A stretch of 12,248 bases of DNA from JBDTMC01 sp039934475 (GTDB taxonomy: Bacteria > Acidobacteriota > Terriglobia > Bryobacterales > Bryobacteraceae). Location of the stretch: assembly GCA_039934475.1 (NCBI GenBank), contig JBDTMC010000226.1, positions 1 through 12,248 on the forward strand, written 5' to 3'. Position 1 is the stretch's first letter. Every line of letters begins with the position of its first letter. Shown piece after piece: positions 7,488 to 12,248 of this stretch. The notes beneath the pieces are model-generated. The model was given only the letters and a program-made list of their open reading frames with translations. It was not told where the DNA came from and made no database searches. A program made the translations under genes and the position numbers.

Positions 7488-10106
7488 CTAGGCCGTAACT
7501 GGCTGCGGAACGTGAAACACGAGCGTCCCTTGTTCCAGTTCCACAAGCACGGTCTGGCCGTCTTTCAGATCGCCCTTCAAAATCTGGCGAGCGAGCGGAG
7601 TTTCGATCTCCTTTTGGATGGCCCGTTTAAGGGGGCGCGCGCCATAGTTGGCGTCGTAACCGGAGCGGACCAGGTGGGTACGCGCGGAGTCGGAGAGTTC
7701 GAGTTGGATATGCCGCTCTTCCAGCCGCCGGCGGAGACCGCGCAACTGGATGTCGACGATACCTTTGAGATGTTCTTCGCTCAAGGCGTGGAAGACAATC
7801 GTCTCGTCCACGCGGTTGAGGAACTCCGGCCGGAAGAGCTTGCGCAGTTCGTCAAGCACGGCTGTTTTCATCCGATCGAAGTCGCTGCCCCCGAAGGTGC
7901 CGCGATACTCGAGAATGCGATGACTACCGATATTGGAGGTCATGATGACGATGGTGTTTTTGAAGTCCACCGTGCGGCCTTGCCCGTCGGTGAGCCGGCC
8001 GTCGTCCAAAATCTGGAGCAGCAGGTTGAAGACGTCGCCGTGCGCCTTTTCGATTTCGTCGAACAGAACGACGCAGTAGGGCCGGCGGCGGACCATTTCC
8101 GTCAACTGGCCGCCTTCTTCGTAGCCGACGTAACCGGGAGGCGCGCCGACGAGGCGAGCCACGGCGTGTTTCTCCTGGTACTCGCTCATGTCGATGCGGA
8201 TCATGGCGCGCTCGTCGTCGAACAGGAATTCGGCCAGGGCCCGCGCCAGTTCGGTCTTGCCGACGCCCGTTGGGCCGAGGAAGATGAAGCTGCCGATGGG
8301 ACGGTTGGGATCCTTTAAACCCGAGCGCGCCCGCAACACGGCTTCCGCCACAGCGGTGACCGCTTCGTCCTGTCCAATGACGCGCTGGTGCAGCTCTTCG
8401 TCGAGTTGCAATAGCTTTTGCAGTTCCCCTTCCAGTAGTTTGGAGACTGGAATGTGGGTCCAGCGGCTGACCACTTCGGCGATGTCTTCCTCGGTGACTT
8501 CCTCTTTGAGTAGGCTGCCTTTAGCCTGTTTCTCCGCCAGGCGCTGCTCTTCGGCCTTGATTTCCTTTTCCAGTTGGATCAGCCGGCCGTACTTGAGTTC
8601 CGAGGCGCGATTGAGATCGGAGCTGCGTTCGGCCCGCTCCAGTTCCTGGCGCGTCTGCTCGACTTGCTCGCGCAGGTTACGGAGTTTTTGGACGGCATCC
8701 TTTTCAGATTGCCAGCGGGCCTGGAGGGCGCCTCCGTCGGTCTTGAGGTCAGCCAGTTCGCGTTCCAGCTTGGTGAGCCGTTCGCGCGAGGCCCCGTCGG
8801 TCTCTTTCTTCAGTGCTTCACGCTCAATTTCCAACTGCATGGTGCGGCGGGTGATCTCATCGATCTCTGCCGGCATGGAATCGATTTCGGTGCGCAGTTT
8901 GGCCCCAGCCTCGTCGACCAGGTCGATGGCTTTGTCAGGCAGGAAGCGATCGGAGATATATCGATTCGAGAGCACAGCCGCGGAGACCAGCGCGGCGTCC
9001 TTGATTCGCACGCCGTGGTGGACTTCATAGCGTTCCCGAAGCCCGCGAAGGATTGAAATTGTGTCCTCGACGGACGGCTGGTCCACCAGAACCGGCTGGA
9101 ATCGGCGCTCCAGGGCGGCATCCTTTTCAATATGCTTGCGGTATTCGTCGAGGGTTGTAGCACCGATGCAGTGCAATTCACCGCGTGCCAGCATGGGCTT
9201 CAGCAGGTTGCCGGCGTCCATGGCGCCTTCGGCCTTCCCCGCCCCCACGACAGTGTGCAATTCGTCGATAAAGAGGATGACCGCGCCCTCGGAGGACTGG
9301 ACTTCCTTGAGAACAGCCTTGAGCCGTTCTTCAAACTCGCCGCGGAACTTGGCCCCGGCGATGAGGGCACCCATGTCGAGGGAAACGACTCGCTTATCCT
9401 TCAGCCCTTCGGGAACGTCGCCACGGATGATGCGCTGTGCGAGGCCTTCCACGATGGCGGTTTTGCCGACTCCAGGCTCACCGATGAGAACGGGATTGTT
9501 CTTGGTGCGCCGTGAGAGGACCTGAACTACACGCCGGATCTCTTCGTCGCGGCCGATCACGGGATCGAGCTTGCCCTGGCTGGCGGCCTGGGTAAGGTCC
9601 CGGCCATACTTTTCCAGGGCTTCATAAGTGTTTTCGGGGTTTTGCGTCGTCACCCGCTGGTTGCCCCGAACCTCTTGGAGAGCCTTGCGGAGGCGATCCC
9701 CGGTTATTTGGAACTCTTTGAAAAGGCGACCAGTTACGCCGCCATCGGAGCTCATGGCGAGCAACAGGTGTTCGATGGAGACGTAATCGTCTTTGAGGCG
9801 TTTGGCCTCATCCTCGGCGTCGGTGAACAGGCGCTGGAGGCGGGGTGTGACGTAGATGTTATCGAGGCCGGCGGAGGCTCCGGAGACCTTGGGCATGCGG
9901 TCGAGCTCAGCCGTCAGGCGACGATGCAGTTGCTCCAGTTTAACGTCTGCTTTCAAGAGGATAGAAGGAGCGAGTCCATTCTCTTGTTCCAGTAGCGCCG
10001 CGAGCAGATGCTCCACGTCCACCTGCTGATTGCCGAGGCGGACGGCTTTGGATTGGGCTGCGCGGATGGCTTCCTGGGACTTCTCAGTAAAGCGATTGAT
10101 ATCCAT
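7488..10106 (-). CDS. clpB: ATP-dependent protein disaggregase ClpB
   Basis: A hexameric Hsp100 chaperone that threads aggregated proteins through its pore, working with DnaK. It is 872 residues, normal for the family. Domains in order are the Clp N domain (about 1-145, starting MDINRFTEKSQEAI), AAA+ D1 with Walker A GEPGVGKT (209-216), Walker B VILFIDE (Asp281, Glu282) and pore loop AKFRGEFEER (Phe where many ClpB proteins carry Tyr), the coiled-coil M domain (about 405-530, heptad-rich, Glu/Arg/Lys-rich), AAA+ D2 with GPTGVGKT (611-618), pore loop GYVGYEEGG and Walker B VVLFDE (Asp683, Glu684), and a C-terminal small domain. The M domain separates it from ClpA and ClpC. The start at ATG 10106 has AGGAG nine bases upstream and a candidate promoter behind it. 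lon follows on the same strand, making a proteostasis pair. Confidence 0.97.
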   Translation of the reverse strand: MDINRFTEKSQEAIRAAQSKAVRLGNQQVDVEHLLAALLEQENGLAPSILLKADVKLEQLHRRLTAELDRMPKVSGASAGLDNIYVTPRLQRLFTDAEDEAKRLKDDYVSIEHLLLAMSSDGGVTGRLFKEFQITGDRLRKALQEVRGNQRVTTQNPENTYEALEKYGRDLTQAASQGKLDPVIGRDEEIRRVVQVLSRRTKNNPVLIGEPGVGKTAIVEGLAQRIIRGDVPEGLKDKRVVSLDMGALIAGAKFRGEFEERLKAVLKEVQSSEGAVILFIDELHTVVGAGKAEGAMDAGNLLKPMLARGELHCIGATTLDEYRKHIEKDAALERRFQPVLVDQPSVEDTISILRGLRERYEVHHGVRIKDAALVSAAVLSNRYISDRFLPDKAIDLVDEAGAKLRTEIDSMPAEIDEITRRTMQLEIEREALKKETDGASRERLTKLERELADLKTDGGALQARWQSEKDAVQKLRNLREQVEQTRQELERAERSSDLNRASELKYGRLIQLEKEIKAEEQRLAEKQAKGSLLKEEVTEEDIAEVVSRWTHIPVSKLLEGELQKLLQLDEELHQRVIGQDEAVTAVAEAVLRARSGLKDPNRPIGSFIFLGPTGVGKTELARALAEFLFDDERAMIRIDMSEYQEKHAVARLVGAPPGYVGYEEGGQLTEMVRRRPYCVVLFDEIEKAHGDVFNLLLQILDDGRLTDGQGRTVDFKNTIVIMTSNIGSHRILEYRGTFGGSDFDRMKTAVLDELRKLFRPEFLNRVDETIVFHALSEEHLKGIVDIQLRGLRRRLEERHIQLELSDSARTHLVRSGYDANYGARPLKRAIQKEIETPLARQILKGDLKDGQTVLVELEQGTLVFHVPQPVTA

Positions 10107-10115
10107 CCTTAGTGA

Positions 10116-10120
10116 CTCCT
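10116..10120 (-). promoter_or_regulatory. Ribosome-binding site of clpB
   Basis: AGGAG on the minus strand lies nine bases upstream of ATG 10106, an ideal distance. It fixes the ClpB start. Confidence 0.7.
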
Positions 10121-10128
10121 ACTCAACC

Positions 10129-10159
10129 ATTATAACCACAATGCACTCAAATCTGACAA
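10129..10159 (-). promoter_or_regulatory. Candidate sigma-70 promoter of clpB
   Basis: On the minus strand a perfect TATAAT (-10, 10129-10134) is preceded by TTGTCA (-35, 10154-10159) with a 19-base spacer, slightly longer than the optimum. Transcription would start near 10122, giving a short leader that still contains the AGGAG site. No full CIRCE element or sigma-32-like box is evident, so heat control, if any, is not visible here. Confidence 0.55.
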
Positions 10160-10214
10160 GGAGGAACTCATCTTTTCCCTATCCCAGTGTCCAGTTTGGC
10201 CATACAATGGGCGA

Positions 10215-10607
10215 ATGAGCTCAACCGAACCCCTGCAACTGGGTCTTCTAGGACAGATTGGCATGACAGTGACGGATGTTGACCGGTCGATCCCGTTCTA
10301 TCGCGATGTGCTCGGGATTCCCTTTCTGTTTGGATTTCCTAACCTTGCCTTTTTCGACTGTGGAGGAGTCCGGCTGATGTTGAGCCCGGCCTCCGGCGAA
10401 GGCGAGGGGAAAAAGTTCTCTTCGATTCTGTACTTCCGCGTACCGGACATACAGGCGGCCCATCAACAGATTGCGGACCGGGGAGCGACGTTTGTGCAGG
10501 GTCCGCATTTGGTGGCGAAGATGCCCGATCACGATTTGTGGATGGCGTTCCTGGAAGATCCCGACGGCAACACCCTGGCTTTGATGAGTGAGGTTCGCAA
10601 GGGATAA
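10215..10607 (+). CDS. VOC family protein (glyoxalase/bleomycin-resistance fold)
   Basis: A 130-residue single-unit vicinal-oxygen-chelate protein made of two beta-alpha-beta-beta-beta modules. Module 1 begins LGQIGMTVTDVDRSIPFYRDVLGIPF (residues 11-37) and module 2 ILYFRVPDIQAAHQQIADRG (71-90). The C-terminal segment DHDLWMAFLEDPDGNTLALMSE (105-126) carries the conserved DPDGN turn and the final Glu126 metal ligand. The first metal-ligand position, often His in such proteins, appears to be Gln14 here, so the metal site may be altered. Related proteins include glyoxalases, dioxygenases and thiol transferases, and the substrate cannot be assigned. The start at ATG 10215 has only a weak upstream purine stretch. 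It is divergent from clpB, with 108 bases shared between the two starts. Confidence 0.85.
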   Translation: MSSTEPLQLGLLGQIGMTVTDVDRSIPFYRDVLGIPFLFGFPNLAFFDCGGVRLMLSPASGEGEGKKFSSILYFRVPDIQAAHQQIADRGATFVQGPHLVAKMPDHDLWMAFLEDPDGNTLALMSEVRKG

Positions 10608-10612
10608 AAAGG

Positions 10613-10665
10613 CGCGGGGCCGGAGAAGCGAATCCCCGCCAAAGGAAACGCCACCCGGCCCCGCG
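10613..10665 (-). terminator. GC-rich hairpin with T-tract on the minus strand
   Basis: CGCGGGGCCGG (10613-10623) and CCGGCCCCGCG (10655-10665) form a perfect 11-bp stem with a 31-base loop, just after the VOC stop codon. On the plus strand no T-run follows, so it is a poor terminator for the VOC gene. On the minus strand the stem is followed after two bases by TTTTT (10606-10610), which fits an intrinsic terminator for transcription arriving from the right. The loop is long for a terminator, which lowers confidence. Confidence 0.45.
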
Positions 10666-10760
10666 GTCGAAAGGAAAACCAACTCACAAGCGCTCTGATT
10701 GTGCCTTACGGCTGGGCCGATTCGATCGCAACAACTTGCAACTTATTCAAAATAGAGGAA

Positions 10761-10794
10761 ATATAATTTCAGTTTTGCGGAACTGATAAAGGTT
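10761..10794 (+). repeat. 34-bp direct repeat A, left of the tandem array
   Basis: This copy shares ACTGATAAAGGTT, the preceding GCGG and an AT-rich start (ATATAATTT against ATATTATCT) with 11212-11245 at the same spacing; the middle seven bases differ. It contains TATAAT at 10762-10767 and a 6-bp hairpin TCAGTT/AACTGA at 10769-10786 that copy B does not keep. TTGCAA at 10736-10741 is a possible -35 element, but the spacer of 20 is poor. Confidence 0.5.
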
Positions 10795-10809
10795 CGCTCA
10801 AACCTAGGT

Positions 10810-11066
10810 GAACTGTCGCCTAGATCAAGACCCGCTCCGATTGGCTTCGTTTTGCCGACAGGCACGGTCACCCGCCTCGATTGGCTTTGAACTGTCACCC
10901 AGGATCAAGACCCGCTCCGATTGGCTTCGTTTTGTCAGGCCGCCACAGGCACCCGCCTCGATTGGCTTTGAACTGTCACCCAGGATCAGGACCCGGCTCC
11001 GATTGGCTTCGTTTTGTCGACAGCCACGGTCGCCCGCCGTGATTGGCTTTGAACTGCCGCCGAAAA
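10810..11066. repeat. Tandem array of 40-41 bp units in three 79-81 bp dimers
   Basis: Three dimers are visible: 10810-10888 (79 bp), 10889-10969 (81 bp) and 10970-11050 (81 bp), plus a decaying start of a fourth. Each dimer holds two related halves sharing GATTGGCTT: type A reads CTCCGATTGGCTTCGTTTTG and type B CCTCGATTGGCTTTGAACTG. GATTGGCTT begins at 10839, 10879, 10919, 10960, 11001 and 11041, spacing 40, 40, 41, 41 and 40. Parts between the motifs are also conserved, so it is not a CRISPR array. Indels of one and two bases between units change the reading frame, so conservation is at DNA or RNA level. Short open frames cross it on both strands but do not keep the same peptide in each unit. 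A dimer forming first and then expanding explains the pattern. No function is known to me. Confidence 0.85.
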
Positions 11067-11114
11067 TCTTGGGTCTGATTCGCAACACACGAGGCTGAGG
11101 CCCAGAACGCCAGA

Positions 11115-11130
11115 CGATCTAGCGAGATCG
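11115..11130. other. Short perfect hairpin
   Basis: CGATCT and AGATCG form a 6-bp stem around AGCG, 49 bases after the end of the array. No T-run follows on either strand. It is listed because it lies in a region without a gene; it may be incidental. Confidence 0.25.
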
Positions 11131-11211
11131 GGCTCAACTCAGAATCCTATCCTGACGTACGGCCTGCGGAAATCGTTCACTGGTAACGCCAACTGACTCA
11201 AAGTAAATGAG

Positions 11212-11245
11212 ATATTATCTTCCGGCAGCGGGACTGATAAAGGTT
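11212..11245 (+). repeat. 34-bp direct repeat B, right of the tandem array
   Basis: This is the partner of 10761-10794, about 450 bases downstream in the same orientation, with a 13-base identical core ACTGATAAAGGTT. Together the two copies bracket the tandem array. They could be ends of an inserted element, a duplicated promoter or leader, or remnants of a larger repeat family. Confidence 0.5.
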
Positions 11246-11301
11246 GCTTCGGCGGGCGGAGGGAAGAGGACGGCAAAAGGGAGCCTGGCGGGTCCCTGAG
11301 A

Positions 11302-11319
11302 ATTTCTGGGGACAGAAAT
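11302..11319. other. Perfect 7-bp hairpin downstream of the secreted-protein gene
   Basis: ATTTCTG and CAGAAAT flank the loop GGGA. It lies 37 bases beyond the stop of the minus-strand gene at 11356. No T-run follows on the minus strand, so it is not a convincing terminator; a small REP-like hairpin is possible. Confidence 0.3.
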
Positions 11320-11355
11320 CGCGTCCGATCATCCGGCTGGAAATTCCCGTAGTCT

Positions 11356-12036
11356 TTACCAGGGCCGGTAGCAGGTGCGTTCTGGTTCGTTTGCTTGCAG
11401 GGGTTTCATGCATTCGAAATAGGTATTGATTGCAGTTCTTCTCTTGACTTCGGCACGGCACGCCGGGCTTGCGTTGCACTCGGCGATGGCTTTTTCACGC
11501 TCCTTGGCGTGTATGGCGAGGCTTTCCTTGACGCTCATAGTTCCCCCGTTGGGAACGTCGGTGAAGGGAATGCCGCCGAGGCTGGAGACATATTGATATT
11601 TCTGTTTTGTGAAATTGCATCCCTGAGGCGCGGGGTGCTCTCTTCTCGCACGCTCTACCTCTCCTGGGGTGCCAATGATGAGAATGCCGCGCTGATCAAC
11701 GGAAGGGGGCGGACCATCACAGGAGATATAGCCCGCATCGACGTTGGCTTCGCCGAATTCACCGTTTTTGCCACCTAGAAACGCTTGAGCGATATTCAAT
11801 TGAGTGTAGAAGACTTCCACGGAGCGGCACCCCGGCGGATTGGGAGTCGCCGGGACTTTGACCGAATTGCCTTTGAAAAGAAGGTAACGCTCTTGTCCAC
11901 ACTCGGTATAGGTAGCTTTTACATGTCTAGCGTTTGCCCAGATCGGCGGATCGGCCATTAAAGAACGCGAAAGCAGGCACACGGCGATCAACGGCAAGGC
12001 TGTTATGAACAGAGACCTGAGAGGATTGAGATTCAT
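11356..12036 (-). CDS. Secreted cysteine-rich protein of unknown function
   Basis: I do not recognise a family. From ATG 12036 the product is 226 residues with a signal peptide (MNLNPLRSL, hydrophobic FITALPLIAVCLL, likely cleavage after SLMA at residue 28). The mature part of about 198 residues has eight cysteines, at 46, 70, 106, 140, 187, 193, 209 and 222, an even number that fits four disulfides in the periplasm or outside. The C-terminal third is helical and charged (VKESLAIHAKEREKAIAECNASPACRAEVKRR), with cysteines spaced as in a disulfide-linked helical hairpin. An in-frame GTG at 12129 and ATG at 12087 would add a tail ahead of the signal peptide; I prefer 12036, though no good ribosome site is seen for any of them. 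No T-rich terminator follows directly, so its transcript may run on toward the repeat array. Confidence 0.65.
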   Translation of the reverse strand: MNLNPLRSLFITALPLIAVCLLSRSLMADPPIWANARHVKATYTECGQERYLLFKGNSVKVPATPNPPGCRSVEVFYTQLNIAQAFLGGKNGEFGEANVDAGYISCDGPPPSVDQRGILIIGTPGEVERARREHPAPQGCNFTKQKYQYVSSLGGIPFTDVPNGGTMSVKESLAIHAKEREKAIAECNASPACRAEVKRRTAINTYFECMKPLQANEPERTCYRPW

Positions 12037-12125
12037 CAAGGTTTTAACAGATCCAGTGGATTTCGAGGGTTGGTGTGATCGTATCATGATTCCGAATTTC
12101 GTTTCGCGAAACGCGACTTGCGCGA

Positions 12126-12248
12126 TCACTGGCGCAGGGACGGGCGGTTGGATTGAGCAGCACGGAAAAGATCGTCCGCTGCACTGAGAACGGTCCAGCG
12201 GAGGCGTTCCGGGAGGACCTTCTGACGCGCCAGGAATTCACGGACGGT
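12126..12248 (-). CDS. 3' end of an unidentified gene, cut by the window edge
   Basis: An open frame enters from the right edge and ends with TGA at 12126-12128. Its last 40 residues include REFLARQKVLPERLRW and SAADDLFRAAQ, with strongly G/C-biased third positions and a plausible amphipathic helical composition, typical of real coding sequence here. The product cannot be identified from this fragment. Its stop overlaps an in-frame GTG (12127-12129) of the following secreted-protein frame, so an operon with that gene is possible. Confidence 0.45.
   Translation of the reverse strand, partial: TVREFLARQKVLPERLRWTVLSAADDLFRAAQSNRPSLRQ

Noticed and set aside
7134..8318. 394-residue open frame on the plus strand
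   Set aside because: Mostly antisense to clpB, crossing the repeat element and the lon start; it has no recognisable domain.
10158..10164. Strong Shine-Dalgarno-like AAGGAGG on the plus strand before the VOC gene
   Set aside because: No ATG, GTG or TTG lies at a usable distance, and it is 50 bases from the VOC start; on this side of the region it is more likely part of the clpB promoter spacing.
10107..10214. CIRCE/HrcA operator upstream of clpB
   Set aside because: Only a GAGTGC half-site occurs (10142-10147 on the minus strand); the complementary TTAGCACTC arm nine bases away is missing.
10810..11066. CRISPR array
   Set aside because: The segments between the shared 9-base words are themselves repeated, the units are of two alternating types, and no cas gene is present.
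10808..11098. Small repeat protein encoded by the array, on either strand
   Set aside because: Open frames exist on both strands, but unit lengths of 79 and 81 bp and internal one- and two-base indels make different units read in different frames; the peptides are not conserved and no ribosome site is seen.
12044..12241. 65-residue minus-strand frame at the right edge
   Set aside because: It is Arg/Ser-rich with no domain; another frame over the same bases (ending at 12126) has more plausible codon use and composition and is open to the window edge.

Overview
The window is GC-rich bacterial chromosome with compact genes on both strands. The exported FG-GAP/Ig-like protein and the overall gene style resemble soil Acidobacteria (Solibacter/Bryobacter-like). 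That assignment is an inference from style; there is no rRNA or other marker here to prove it.

Layout. (1) 1-217: a 55-bp dispersed repeat at the left edge, then a leader with no clear promoter. (2) 218-4864, plus strand: a free-standing ATP-grasp ligase, an exported seven-repeat FG-GAP protein with Ig-like domains, a GNAT acetyltransferase and a nitrilase-superfamily hydrolase. The last two overlap by ATGA and are probably translationally coupled. A bidirectional terminator lies inside the 3' end of the hydrolase gene. (3) 4876-10106, minus strand: two protein quality-control genes, clpB (disaggregase) then lon (ATP-dependent protease). The gap between them holds a second copy of the 55-bp repeat, here forming the right arm of a long imperfect hairpin. 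(4) 10107-10214: a divergent intergenic region with a good candidate sigma-70 promoter for clpB. (5) 10215-10607, plus strand: a small VOC (glyoxalase-fold) protein. (6) 10608-11355: about 750 bp without a credible gene. It holds a GC-rich hairpin, two diverged copies of a 34-bp direct repeat and, between them, a tandem array with a 40-41 bp period arranged as three 79-81 bp dimers. (7) 11356-12036, minus strand: a secreted protein with eight cysteines and no recognised family, preceded at the right edge by the 3' end of another minus-strand gene.

The ordinary genes are housekeeping or simple metabolic enzymes. Little links them functionally, apart from ClpB with Lon (proteostasis) and GNAT with the hydrolase (a two-gene operon). 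The part least explained by known families is the noncoding block at 10608-11355. Its repeats are conserved as DNA but not as reading frames, and a hairpin with a T-tract on the minus strand suggests that transcription from the right may cross the array and stop near 10606. No defence island, prophage, integrase or CRISPR array is visible.
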